From NCBI RefSeq assembly GCF_016907655.1, contig NZ_JAFBCL010000001.1, positions 4,808,001 to 4,872,000 on the forward strand: a stretch of 64,000 nucleotides of DNA, written 5' to 3'. The translations under genes were made by a program, and so were the position numbers. Shown one piece after another: positions 26,992 to 35,902 of this stretch (the first letter of the stretch is position 1; every line of letters begins with the position of its first letter). The stretch comes from Saccharothrix algeriensis (GTDB taxonomy: Bacteria; Actinomycetota; Actinomycetes; Mycobacteriales; Pseudonocardiaceae). A model generated the notes under the pieces. That model saw only the letters and a program-made list of their open reading frames with translations. It searched no databases and was not told where the DNA came from.

Positions 26992-27867
26992 TCAGCGCTC
27001 GTCGTCACGCTCGACCTCGACGCGCTCGCGGCGCACCTGGTCGCCGACCTGGCGCTGCTCGGTCACCGTCTCCTTGTCCAGCCGCACCCGCTCCACCGGC
27101 TCCGCCCGCTTCTCGACCACGGGCTCCTGCCGCCGCAGCGTCACCTCGGCCTCCTCCTCGGTGAAAGCCTCCCCGGTCGCGCCGTCGGCGGGCTCGCTCA
27201 CCACGTGGACCTCTTCGTGCGAGACCGGCACCGTCATGTTCTGCTGCTCGGTGACGACGTGCTTGACCAGTCGCACCCGACCCGCCGCCACGTCGCGCGT
27301 GCCGACGTCGAGCTGCTCCTCGTAGCGGGTCACGGAGTCGCCCTCGGCCGCCTTGCCGCGGGGCTGCCGGGCCGGGGCGTCCTCGCGCATCCCCGGGAGC
27401 CGGGTGTGCTCGCTGTGGACGTGCCCGCCCTGCTCGGCCCGGCCGCGGGTCTGCTCGGCGCCGGTCTGCCCGCCGCGGGTCTGCTCGGCCTGACCGCGGG
27501 CCTGACCGCCCCGGCCACCGGGCATGCGGTCGTGCTCGCCGGTGTTCGCCGTCGGGATCATCCCGTAGTAGCGGTACAGCTCGTCCTGCTGGGCGTCGGA
27601 CATGTGCTCGTCGGTGACGTCGATCCGGGGCGCGTCCTTGACCTGCTGCTTCTCCACCGGGACGGTGATGCTCCCCTTGTCGATCCGAGCGTCCTGGATC
27701 GGCACGAACGTCTCCTTGAGCCCGAACAGCCCGGTGTGCACCGAAGCCCACATCGGGCGCCCGTCGCGGTCGTCGAGCCACACCTGCTTGACCGACCCGA
27801 TCCGCTCGCCGTGCGAGTCGACCACGTCGCAGTCGTACAACCGGTCCACTTCGGCCTGGTTGATCAT
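26992..27867 (-). CDS. PRC-barrel and DUF2382 domain stress protein
   Basis: A 291-residue protein with an N-terminal PRC-barrel (about 1-80, LYDCDVVDSHGERIGSVKQVW), a Gly/Gln/Arg/Glu-rich flexible middle (about 110-170), and a C-terminal DUF2382 domain (about 175-285, RYEEQLDVGTRDVAAGRVRL, then a highly charged coiled segment). Such proteins are common in actinobacteria and are often associated with general stress regulons, but their biochemistry is unknown. ATG 27867 follows GAAGGGGAAA; an upstream in-frame start would add a Pro-rich octapeptide. It is transcribed alone. Confidence 0.82.
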   Translation of the reverse strand: MINQAEVDRLYDCDVVDSHGERIGSVKQVWLDDRDGRPMWASVHTGLFGLKETFVPIQDARIDKGSITVPVEKQQVKDAPRIDVTDEHMSDAQQDELYRYYGMIPTANTGEHDRMPGGRGGQARGQAEQTRGGQTGAEQTRGRAEQGGHVHSEHTRLPGMREDAPARQPRGKAAEGDSVTRYEEQLDVGTRDVAAGRVRLVKHVVTEQQNMTVPVSHEEVHVVSEPADGATGEAFTEEEAEVTLRRQEPVVEKRAEPVERVRLDKETVTEQRQVGDQVRRERVEVERDDER

Positions 27868-28228
27868 GATTTCCCCTTCGGGTGGTATCACCTGCCCTGG
27901 CGGATTACCCGCGACCTGGAACGGGCGACCCGGCCGTCACCTGGTTGTGCGACTCGATATCCCTCGAAAGGAATTCGCGTGAGGGGGGCATGTGCGAGGA
28001 GCGCGTGTGTCGGGACGTGGTGGGTGCGCCGCGCTCGGTGGAAGAGCGAAAAGAGTCCTCGCCGGACGGGCAGGCCATACGGGGAGAACACGAGGGCACG
28101 GGGCTGTGCGAGCGTGCAACCGCCCCTGATCCGTGAGTGCCCCGGTTCCGCAGGCGGCCGGTCCTGTGGTGGCCGAGTGGCACGGAGGCCCTTGCGGGGG
28201 TCGGGGGTTGCGCGGTCGGGGGCGGTGG
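27868..28228. other. 361-bp intergenic region: PRC-barrel gene promoter side and one half-copy of a dispersed repeat
   Basis: No convincing gene; the short open frames here show no family pattern. Bases 28049-28096 carry, in reverse orientation, the conserved strand found again at 36785-36810, 36940-36967, 37070-37093 and 37174-37197. The shared parts are GTGTTCTCCCCGTAYGGCC and the adjoining CGTCCGGCGAGGACTCTTTT type block. Unlike the 36.8 and 37.1 kb copies it is not followed by a matching inverted arm, so it is a single half-element. Confidence 0.7.
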
Positions 28229-29002
28229 TCAGAGGCGGCGGTTGGCCAGGACGGGGAGCGACTGCCTGACCTGCTCGACCGTGGTGGGGTCGAGGTCGGC
28301 GACCAGGACGCCCGGCTCGGCGCCCAGGTGGTGCTCCACCACGCCGAGGGGGGAGGCGATCAGGCTGTGGCCGATGCCGGTGGGCGCGCCGCCGTGGTCC
28401 TCGCGTGGGTCGGCCTGGCCGCAGGCCAGGACCCACGAGGTGGAGTCCAGCGCCCGCGCCCGCACCAGCAGCTCCCACTGCTCCCGCTTGCCCGGGCCCG
28501 CGCCCCACGAGGCGCCCAGCAGCACGGCGGACGCGCCGCGGTCGGCCAAGGCCCGGAACAGCTCGGGGAACCGCACGTCGTAGCAGGTCGCGAGGCCGAG
28601 CGTGACGCCGTCCACGTCGATGGTCACCGGGTGGTCGCCGGGGGCCACGGTGCGCGACTCGGCGAAGCCGAACGCGTCGAACAGGTGGATCTTGTCGTAC
28701 CCGACGTGCAGCCCGCCGCCGGTGGCCAGCAGGGTGTTCGCCACCCGCCCGTCCGCCGCCGGGGTGAACATGCCCGCGACCACCACGACGCCGTGCTCGT
28801 CGGCGATGTCCCGCACGGCCGACGCCCACGGCCCGTCCAGCGGCTCGGCGACCGGGCCCAGCGGCACGCCGAAGCGGCACATGGCCGCCTCCGGGAACAC
28901 CACGACGCGGGCGCCCTCCGCGCGCCGGACGCCCTCCCGCAGCAGGTCGAGGTTGGCCGCGGGGTCGGTGGAGGACGTGATCTGGCAGAGCGCAACACGC
29001 AT
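28229..29002 (-). CDS. Carbon-nitrogen hydrolase (nitrilase superfamily amidase)
   Basis: A 257-residue nitrilase-fold enzyme with the complete Glu-Lys-Cys triad: E38 in VVFPEAAM, K104 in YDKIHLFD and C140 in ATCYDVRFP. Members hydrolyse small amides, for example deaminated glutathione or omega-amidase substrates; the substrate here is not identifiable. ATG 29002 lies 7 nt after TAGAGT (29015-29010), a leaderless start. It is divergent from the peptide-binding lipoprotein gene with only 29 bp between start codons, so the two promoters overlap. Confidence 0.9.
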   Translation of the reverse strand: MRVALCQITSSTDPAANLDLLREGVRRAEGARVVVFPEAAMCRFGVPLGPVAEPLDGPWASAVRDIADEHGVVVVAGMFTPAADGRVANTLLATGGGLHVGYDKIHLFDAFGFAESRTVAPGDHPVTIDVDGVTLGLATCYDVRFPELFRALADRGASAVLLGASWGAGPGKREQWELLVRARALDSTSWVLACGQADPREDHGGAPTGIGHSLIASPLGVVEHHLGAEPGVLVADLDPTTVEQVRQSLPVLANRRL

Positions 29003-29031
29003 ACCACCCACTCTAGGTAGTGTCAGGTCCC

Positions 29032-30579
29032 GTGCGCTCCCTGTTGCCCTCCTTGATCGTGCTGGCCCTGCTCGCCGTGGCGGGGTGCACGGGGACGACG
29101 ACACCGAACGCGGAGGGCACGGCGGACGGCAGTTCGATCGTGCTGGCCGACAACGCCGAGCCGACCACCCTCAACCCGTTGCTGGGCTACGGGCGCGACG
29201 GCGTGTCCAAGGTCTACGACGGCCTGGTGGAGCACGGCGCGGACCGCTCGCTGCGGCCCCGGCTGGCCGCGGAGCTGCCCCGGCCGGCGGCCGACGGCCG
29301 GTCGTGGACGGTGCGGTTGCGCGAGGACGTGAAGTTCGCCGACGGCTCGTCGTTCGGGCCGGAGGACGTGGTCGCGACCTACCGGGCGCTGCTGGACCCG
29401 GCGTCGGGCTCCACCGAGCGCGCCCGGTTCGCCGGCCTGAGCGGGGTCGAGCAGCTGGACGTGCACACGGTGCGGTTCGCGCTGGGCGAGCCGTGGGCGG
29501 CGTTCCCGCACCTGCTGGTGCTGGGCGTGCTGCCGAGCGAGGCGTTCGGCGTGCCGCTCAAGGAGGTCAAGCCGGTCGGCACCGGCCCGTACCAGCTGGT
29601 CGAGTGGCGCAGGGGCGACCGGATGGTGCTGGAGGCCAACCCGACCCACTTCGCCGGTCAGCCCGCCGTGCGCAGGCTCACCGTGGTCTTCGTGCCCGAC
29701 GACAACACGCGCGCGCAGCGGATGCAGCAGGGCGAGTTCGACGGGGCGGAGCTGCCGCCGCGCCTGGCGCAGCCCTTCGCCAACACCGGCGGGATGCGCG
29801 TGGTGACCCACCGCGCGGCGGACCTGCGGGCGGTGACGCTGCCCGCGGCGAACCCGGTGACCGGCGACCCGGCGGTGCGGATGGCGCTCAACCACGCGGT
29901 GAACCGCAAGGGCGTGGTGGAGAACCTGTTGGGCGGCAAGGGCTCCCCGGCGTCCACGCCGGTGCCCGACACGCTGCCGGAGTTCCACGACCCGGCGGCG
30001 GTGTTCGCCCACGACAAGGCGCAGGCCGAGCTGCTGCTCGACCAGGCGGGCTGGGCGCGCGGCGAGGACGGCGTGCGCGCCCGCAACGGCGTGCCGGCCC
30101 GGTTCACGCTCATGTACCCGATCGGCGACGTGGTGCGCACCGACCTGGCGACGGCGTTCGCGGCCGACGCCAAGGCGGTGGGCGTGGACGTCCAGCTCGC
30201 CGGCCTGGGCCCGGAGGCGATCGCGCCGCGCCTGGGGACCGACGCGCTGCTGCACGGCGGCGGCACCCCGTTCGACCCGGACCTGATGACCTACCAGCCG
30301 CTGCACACCGGCAACCCGTGGGGCTACACGAGCACCAGGGTGGACGCCGCCCTGGAGGCCGGCCGCACGCTGCTGGACCCGGCGCAGCGCGCGGCGGCCT
30401 ACCGGCAGTTGCAGCACGCCTACCTGGCCGCGCCCGGCATGGTCGTCCTGGCGGCGGTCCAGCACACCTACGTGCTGCGCGACAACTGGACCGGCTACCA
30501 GGAGGTCGTCGACCCGTACGAGCACGGCGCGCTGTCCTGGGGCCCGTGGTGGAACCTGGAGCGCTGGGCGGCGCGGTAG
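29032..30579 (+). CDS. ABC transporter substrate-binding lipoprotein, peptide/nickel type (SBP family 5)
   Basis: A 515-residue extracytoplasmic binding protein. The N-terminus is a lipoprotein signal with lipobox LAVAGC and acylated C19, which Lgt and LspA in this window could process. Family 5 features are the domain opening DNAEPTTLNPLLGYG, the loop LREDVKFADGSSFGPEDVV and the GTGPYQLVEW motif. GTG 29032 is preferred because TAGTGT (29018-29023) precedes it by 8 nt and an upstream GTG (29020) lies within that box. No permease or ATPase gene is adjacent, so it is an orphan binding protein. Confidence 0.9.
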   Translation: MRSLLPSLIVLALLAVAGCTGTTTPNAEGTADGSSIVLADNAEPTTLNPLLGYGRDGVSKVYDGLVEHGADRSLRPRLAAELPRPAADGRSWTVRLREDVKFADGSSFGPEDVVATYRALLDPASGSTERARFAGLSGVEQLDVHTVRFALGEPWAAFPHLLVLGVLPSEAFGVPLKEVKPVGTGPYQLVEWRRGDRMVLEANPTHFAGQPAVRRLTVVFVPDDNTRAQRMQQGEFDGAELPPRLAQPFANTGGMRVVTHRAADLRAVTLPAANPVTGDPAVRMALNHAVNRKGVVENLLGGKGSPASTPVPDTLPEFHDPAAVFAHDKAQAELLLDQAGWARGEDGVRARNGVPARFTLMYPIGDVVRTDLATAFAADAKAVGVDVQLAGLGPEAIAPRLGTDALLHGGGTPFDPDLMTYQPLHTGNPWGYTSTRVDAALEAGRTLLDPAQRAAAYRQLQHAYLAAPGMVVLAAVQHTYVLRDNWTGYQEVVDPYEHGALSWGPWWNLERWAAR

Positions 30580-30640
30580 CCCCGGCCGCGCGCGGCGTGG
30601 TAGACGAGGGCGAGCGGAATCCGAGACCCTGGGGGCCACC

Positions 30641-31816
30641 GTGATCGACCTTGCCGCCGTGCGCGCCGACACGCCTGGTGCGAGCCGGGGGGTCTTCCTC
30701 GACTCGGCGGGCTCCTCGCTGCCGCCGCGGCCGGTGCTCGACGAGGTGATCGGCCACCTGCGGCGGGAAGCCGAAGTCGGCGGGTACGTCGCCGCGCAGG
30801 AGCGCGCCGACGACCTGGAGGCCGGCTACCGGGTGTTCGCCGACCTGCTGGGTGCCGAGCCGGACGAGATCGCGTTCACCGACAGCGCCACCAGGTCCTA
30901 CCTGCTGGCGCTGGACGCGGTGCCGCTCGGCGCGGGCGACCGGGTGCTGATCACCGAGGCCGAGTACGGCAGCAACGCGATCCAGCTGCTGCACCGCGCG
31001 CGGCGGGTGGGCGCGGAGGTGGTGGCGATCCCCTCGGACGCGTCCGGCCAGGTCGACGTGGCGGCGCTGGCCGGGCTGCTCGACGAGCGGGTCAAGCTGG
31101 TCTCGCTGGTGCACGTGCCCACCAACAGCGGCCTGGTCAACCCGGTGGCGGAGGTCGCCGCGGCGGCCCGCTCCGCCGGCGCGCTGGTGCTGCTGGACGC
31201 CTGCCAGTCGGTCGGCCAGCTGCCCGTGCGGGCCGACGAGCTGGGCGTGGACCTGCTGTCCACCACGGGCCGCAAGTGGCTGCGCGGACCGCGCGGCACG
31301 GGCGTGCTGGTGGTGCGCCGGGCGGCGCGGGACCGGCTGCGCCCGACGCTGGTCGACTCGCGCGGCGGCGAGTGGGTCGGCCCGCGGGAGGTCCGGCTGC
31401 GCTCGGACGCCCGCGTCTTCGAGCTGTGGGAGTCCGACACCGCCGCCCGGCTCGGGCTCGTCGCCGCCGCCCGCTACGCGCTGGACCTGGGGCTGGGGGC
31501 GATCGCCGAGGCGGTCCGGGACCGGGCGGGGCGGCTGCGGGCCGGGTTGGCGGAGCTGCCCGGCGTGCGGGTGCGCGACATCGGCGAGCAGCAGGCGGGC
31601 CTGGTGACGTTCACCGTCGAGGGCCGGTCCGCCGACGACGTGCGCGCGGCCCTGGCGGGCGAGGGCGTCACGGTGACCGCGAGCCGCCGGGGCTCGACGC
31701 TGCTGGACATGACCAGGCGCGGGCTCGACGAGGTCGTCAGGGCGTCGCCCCACTACTTCATCGAGCCCGCGCAGGTCGATCGGGCCGTGGCGGCCGTCAG
31801 CAGGTGCGGCCGATGA
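30641..31816 (+). CDS. Class V aminotransferase-fold PLP enzyme
   Basis: A 391-residue PLP enzyme distinct from the one at 3.2 kb. It shows the N-terminal FLDSAGSSLPPRPV motif, the cofactor Asp in LLDACQSVGQLPV and Schiff-base K212 in STTGRKWLRGPRGTG. The C-terminal domain has VTASRRGSTLLDM in place of the cysteine loop of desulfurases. The form resembles EgtE-like or isopenicillin-epimerase-like C-S lyases; the substrate is not clear. The GTG start is preceded by GGGGGCC. Its end overlaps the convergent carboxypeptidase gene by 20 bp. Confidence 0.85.
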   Translation: MIDLAAVRADTPGASRGVFLDSAGSSLPPRPVLDEVIGHLRREAEVGGYVAAQERADDLEAGYRVFADLLGAEPDEIAFTDSATRSYLLALDAVPLGAGDRVLITEAEYGSNAIQLLHRARRVGAEVVAIPSDASGQVDVAALAGLLDERVKLVSLVHVPTNSGLVNPVAEVAAAARSAGALVLLDACQSVGQLPVRADELGVDLLSTTGRKWLRGPRGTGVLVVRRAARDRLRPTLVDSRGGEWVGPREVRLRSDARVFELWESDTAARLGLVAAARYALDLGLGAIAEAVRDRAGRLRAGLAELPGVRVRDIGEQQAGLVTFTVEGRSADDVRAALAGEGVTVTASRRGSTLLDMTRRGLDEVVRASPHYFIEPAQVDRAVAAVSRCGR

Positions 31817-33104
31817 TGCGCGGCGCGCAGTCCGAGTAGGTCAGGAACAGCTCCACGGCGCTGTCGTTGCGGGCGGTCTGCGGGGCGATCGCGGTGTCAC
31901 GCGGGTAGAAACCGCTGGTGCCGCTCGCGGACCTGGGGTACATCTCGAAGGTGTAGCTCCAGATCTTGTGGGCGTTCCACATCCAGTCGTTGATGCCGCC
32001 GTCGGTGATGTAGAGGTCGCTCGACTGCTGCGGCGTGTAGTTGTTGAGCGCCGCCATCCGCCGGCCGAGCGTGGCGAACACGTTGGCCTCGGTGGCGTCC
32101 AGGCCGGGCGCGGTGTCGTTGTAGGTGTAGCCGTAGGGCCACAGGATCAGCTCGGAGTAGGTGTGCCAGTCGATGTGCGTCTTGATCTGCTGCACGCCGC
32201 CGACGGCCCGGCTGTTGACGAAGTCGCGGACGCGCTGGGTCTCCGGCGCGGAGAACGCCGACGGGCCGCGGTAGGTCTCGCTGGACGGGCTGCCGCTGGA
32301 GCCGCCGCAGCAGCCCCACTTGTAGCCCCAGTTGCGGTTGGGGTCGGTGCCCTGGCCCTGCCGGTTCTTGCGCCACGCGCGGAACTGGCCCGACGCGATG
32401 TCGTACTCGGCGCCGTCCGGGTTGACGCTGGGGATGACCCAGATCTCCCGGGAGTCGACCAGGTTCTTGATGGTCGGGTTGGTGGCGTAGCCGTCGGTGT
32501 ACTGCTTGATGATGCGCAGGCACATCTCGACGGTCAGGTGCTCACGGGCGTGCTGGTTGCAGGTGAACAGCACCTCCGGCTCGTTCTCGTCGGTGGCGGC
32601 GTTGTCGCTGATCTTCAGCGCCCACAGGTCCCGGTTCTCGTAGGACTTGCCGATGCTGCTCAGCCGCACCAGGCCGCCGTGGTCGCTGACGGTCTGGTTC
32701 AGCTCGGCGACCATCTCCCGGAAGTTGTGGTACCCGGTGTAGCCGGACGGGAAGTCCTGGGCGCCCACGTCCCCGGTCCGGTCGGTGAAGTCGACCTTGC
32801 CGAGCGCCTTGAGCTCGGCATCGGCGTCGCCGAGGCTCTTGACGGGCAGGCCGGTGGCGCGCAGCGCTCCCAGCTGCCGCGCCTCGGCGATCACGGTGAG
32901 CGTCGCCCCGTTGAGGCCGAGCACGTCCACGCCCGTCCGGGCCACCTTGGTCCGGGCTTCGGGGGTGGCCGCGGTGACCTCGAACATGGTCCGCTCGGGT
33001 GTGCTGGTCGTGCTCGGCTGGGCCGCCACGGTGTTCAGGGGCAGCACCAGGGTCAGGCAGGCGCCGAGCGCGGCGGCCACGAGGCCGCGCCGCTTGGATG
33101 ACAT
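31797..33104 (-). CDS. Secreted M14-family zinc carboxypeptidase
   Basis: A 435-residue exported metallopeptidase. A signal peptide (about 1-28, LVAAALGACLTLVLPLNTVA) is followed by a propeptide-like region to about residue 120 and the catalytic domain. Zinc ligands are H185 and E188 in NQHAREHLTVE and the histidine in HIDWHTYSELILWPYG. The substrate-binding segment is RKNRQGQGTDPNRNWGYKWG, and the catalytic glutamate lies in SYTFEMYP. ATG 33104 has GGAGG just upstream. It removes C-terminal residues from extracellular peptides. Its 3' end overlaps the neighbouring aminotransferase gene. Confidence 0.93.
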   Translation of the reverse strand: MSSKRRGLVAAALGACLTLVLPLNTVAAQPSTTSTPERTMFEVTAATPEARTKVARTGVDVLGLNGATLTVIAEARQLGALRATGLPVKSLGDADAELKALGKVDFTDRTGDVGAQDFPSGYTGYHNFREMVAELNQTVSDHGGLVRLSSIGKSYENRDLWALKISDNAATDENEPEVLFTCNQHAREHLTVEMCLRIIKQYTDGYATNPTIKNLVDSREIWVIPSVNPDGAEYDIASGQFRAWRKNRQGQGTDPNRNWGYKWGCCGGSSGSPSSETYRGPSAFSAPETQRVRDFVNSRAVGGVQQIKTHIDWHTYSELILWPYGYTYNDTAPGLDATEANVFATLGRRMAALNNYTPQQSSDLYITDGGINDWMWNAHKIWSYTFEMYPRSASGTSGFYPRDTAIAPQTARNDSAVELFLTYSDCAPRIIGRTC

Positions 33105-33482
33105 GGAGCCTCCATCATCAGCAGGGTTTGCGACGGAGTTCGCGTACGCAGCGTGGCCCGCACGTCACAGATCGGCATAGCCCCCGTTTGTCGGGTTCCC
33201 GGCCTCCGCGCACGGCTGACAGTTGACACAGCCGCGAGCGGCTGCGGACCTCCGCACGGGTTGCGCCCCCCGGCGGGACCGGGCCGGGGGCGTCCGGGGC
33301 AGCGGACGTCGCCGATCGGCCGCTGCCCCGGGAGCGGCGCGGCGCGGCGCGGCCCGGCGGCGGGGCGGTCCGCGGCGGGACGGGCCGCCCCGCGGGGCGC
33401 GGTCCGGCGATCGCGCCGGCGAGTCGCGGGCGTTCCGGGGCCGGCCTGCGTCCGCCTGGTCCGGACGGCTTACCCTGGGCAC
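33105..33482. other. Intergenic control region between carboxypeptidase and hisD, with two GC hairpins
   Basis: No gene seen. Two inverted repeats occur. The first has 12-bp arms at 33294-33305 and 33320-33331 (CCGGGGCAGCGG type). The second has arms around 33360-33393 (GCGGGGCGG with CCGCCCCGC). A short GGCGC microsatellite lies between them. The hisD -10 TACCCT (33471-33476) lies downstream of both hairpins, so they are not part of a leaderless his mRNA and could act as operators or as terminator-like structures. Confidence 0.55.
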
Positions 33483-34799
33483 ATGCTCAACCGCATCGAC
33501 CTGCGCGGTCAGGTCCCGTCCCCGGCTGAACTGCGCGCCGCGCTGCCGCGCGCCGAAGTGGACGTCGACGCGGTGCTGCACCACGTGCGGCCGATGGTGG
33601 AAGCGGTGCGGGAACGCGGCGTGGCGGCCGTCCTGGAGTTCGGCGAGCGGTTCGACGGGGTGCGGCCGGCCACCGTCCGCGTCCCGGCGGCCGAACTGGA
33701 CCGCGCGCTGGCCGAACTGGACCCGGCCGTGCGGGAGGCGCTGGAGGAGTCCATCACCCGTGCCCGCGCGGTGCACGCCGACCAGCGGCGCACCGACACC
33801 ACGACCCAGGTCGTGCCCGGCGGGACGGTGACCGAGCGCTGGGTGCCGGTCGCGCGCGTGGGCCTCTACGCGCCCGGCGGCCTGGCCGTCTACCCGTCCA
33901 GCGTGGTCATGAACGTGGTGCCCGCGCAGACCGCCGGCGTGGCGTCGCTGGTGGTGTGCTCGCCGCCGCAGGCCGAGTTCGGCGGCCTGCCCCACCCGAC
34001 CATCCTGGCCGCCGCCGCGCTGCTGGGCGTGGCGGAGGTGTGGGCGGTCGGCGGGGCGCAGGCGGTGGCGCTGCTCGCGTACGGCGGGGTGGACACCGAC
34101 GGCGGCGACCTCGCCCCGGTCGACCTGGTCACCGGGCCGGGCAACATCTACCTGACCGCGGCCAAGCGCCTGCTGCGCGGCCTGGTCGGCATCGACTCCG
34201 AGGCGGGCCCGACCGAGATCGCCGTGCTGGCCGACGCGTCGGCCGACCCGGTGCACGTGGCGGCGGACCTGATCAGCCAGGCCGAGCACGACCCGCTGGC
34301 GGCGAGCGTCCTGGTGACGACCTCGCCCGAGCTGGCCGACGCGGTGGACGTCGAGCTGGAGCGGCAGGTCGCGGCGACCAAGCACGCCGGGCGCGTCCGC
34401 ACCGCGCTGGGCGGCAGGCAGTCCGGCACCGTGCTGGTGTCCACCGTGGACGACGGCCTGACGGTGGTGGACGCCTACGCCGCCGAGCACCTGGAGGTCC
34501 AGACCGAGCGGGCGCGCGAGGTCGCCGCCCGGGTCCGCGCGGCCGGCGCGATCTTCGTCGGCCCGCACTCCCCGGTGTCGCTGGGTGACTACTGCGCGGG
34601 CTCCAACCACGTGCTGCCCACGGGCGGCTGCGCGCGGCACTCGTCGGGGCTGTCGGTGCAGACGTTCCTGCGCGGCATCCACGTCGTGGACTACAGCGAG
34701 GACGCGCTGCGCGAGGTCGCGCCGAAGGTGGTCGCGCTGGCCGACGCCGAGGACCTGCCCGCCCACGGCCAGGCCGTGACCGCGAGGCTGCGCGGATGA
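33483..34799 (+). CDS. hisD: Histidinol dehydrogenase
   Basis: A 438-residue zinc enzyme that oxidises histidinol to histidine in two NAD+-dependent steps. Recognised segments are VGLYAPGGLAVYPSSVVMN, AVGGAQAVALLAYG, VTGPGNIYLTAAKR, GIDSEAGPTEIAVLAD and the C-terminal SNHVLPTGGCARHSSGLSV. ATG 33483 follows TACCCT by 6 nt, a leaderless start opening a hisD-hisC-hisB operon, with 4-bp overlap to hisC. Confidence 0.97.
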   Translation: MLNRIDLRGQVPSPAELRAALPRAEVDVDAVLHHVRPMVEAVRERGVAAVLEFGERFDGVRPATVRVPAAELDRALAELDPAVREALEESITRARAVHADQRRTDTTTQVVPGGTVTERWVPVARVGLYAPGGLAVYPSSVVMNVVPAQTAGVASLVVCSPPQAEFGGLPHPTILAAAALLGVAEVWAVGGAQAVALLAYGGVDTDGGDLAPVDLVTGPGNIYLTAAKRLLRGLVGIDSEAGPTEIAVLADASADPVHVAADLISQAEHDPLAASVLVTTSPELADAVDVELERQVAATKHAGRVRTALGGRQSGTVLVSTVDDGLTVVDAYAAEHLEVQTERAREVAARVRAAGAIFVGPHSPVSLGDYCAGSNHVLPTGGCARHSSGLSVQTFLRGIHVVDYSEDALREVAPKVVALADAEDLPAHGQAVTARLRG

Positions 34800-35902
34800 G
34801 CCCGGTGATCGGCGAGCGGGTGGAGCTGTCCGACCTCCCCCTGCGCGAGGACCTGCGGGGCCGCACGCCCTACGGCGCGCCCCAGCTGGACGTCCCGGTC
34901 CGGCTCAACACCAACGAGAACCCGTACCCGCCGACGCCCGAGCTGGTCGCCGACGTGGCGCGCGAGGTGGCCCTCGTCGCGGCCGAGCTGCACCGCTACC
35001 CCGACCGCGACGCGGTGGCGCTGCGCGCCGACCTCGCGGCGTACCTGTCGTCGGCGACCGGCGTGCCGCTGGCGGAGCGGAACCTGTGGGCCGCCAACGG
35101 GTCCAACGAGGTGCTCCAGCAGGTGCTCCAGGCGTTCGGCGGCCCGGGGCGCACGGCGCTGGGCTTCGAGCCGTCGTACTCGATGCACCCGATCATCGCC
35201 TCCGGCACGCGCACCGAGTGGGCGCCCGCGCCCCGGCGCGCGGACTTCTCGCTGGACACGGCGGAGGCGGCGCGGACCGTGGCCGCCCGCCGGCCCGACG
35301 TGGTCTTCGTGACCAGCCCCAACAACCCGACCGGCCAGAGCATCCCGACCGAGGAGCTGCGCGACGTCGTCGAGGCCGCGCCCGGGGTGGTCGTCGTGGA
35401 CGAGGCGTACGCCGAGTTCTCCTCGCGGGGCAGCGCCGTGTCGCTGCTGGCGGACTACCCGGAGAAGCTGATCGTCAGCCGCACCATGAGCAAGGCGTTC
35501 GCGTTCGCCGGCGGCCGGCTGGGCTACCTGGCCGCCGCGCCGGCCGTGGTGGACGCGCTGCTGCTGGTGCGGCTGCCGTACCACCTGTCGGCGCTGACGC
35601 AGGCGGCGGCGCGGGCCGCGCTGCGGCACTCGGCGGAGACGCTCGGGTCGGTGGCGCGGCTGGCGGCCGAGCGCGACCGCGTCGTGGAGTCGTTGGCGGG
35701 CATGGGTTTCGCCGTCGTGCCCAGCGACGCGAACTTCGTGCTGTTCGGGTGGTTCGAGGACGCGCGCGCCACTTGGCGCTCCTACCTGGAGCGCGGCGTG
35801 CTCATCAGGGATGTCGGTATCGCGGGTCATCTGCGGGTGACGGTCGGGACTCCGGAGGAGAACGACGCGTTCCTCGCGGCGAGCAAGGAGGTCGGCCGGT
35901 GA
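34796..35902 (+). CDS. hisC: Histidinol-phosphate aminotransferase
   Basis: A 368-residue fold-type I PLP aminotransferase. RLNTNENPYPPTPEL opens the substrate site, TSPNNPTGQSIPTEEL and VVVDEAYAEF are family signatures, and K233 in SRTMSKAFAFAGGRLGYL forms the Schiff base. It converts imidazole-acetol phosphate and glutamate to histidinol phosphate. ATG 34796 overlaps the hisD stop and its own stop overlaps hisB, both by 4 bp. Confidence 0.95.
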   Translation: MSPVIGERVELSDLPLREDLRGRTPYGAPQLDVPVRLNTNENPYPPTPELVADVAREVALVAAELHRYPDRDAVALRADLAAYLSSATGVPLAERNLWAANGSNEVLQQVLQAFGGPGRTALGFEPSYSMHPIIASGTRTEWAPAPRRADFSLDTAEAARTVAARRPDVVFVTSPNNPTGQSIPTEELRDVVEAAPGVVVVDEAYAEFSSRGSAVSLLADYPEKLIVSRTMSKAFAFAGGRLGYLAAAPAVVDALLLVRLPYHLSALTQAAARAALRHSAETLGSVARLAAERDRVVESLAGMGFAVVPSDANFVLFGWFEDARATWRSYLERGVLIRDVGIAGHLRVTVGTPEENDAFLAASKEVGR

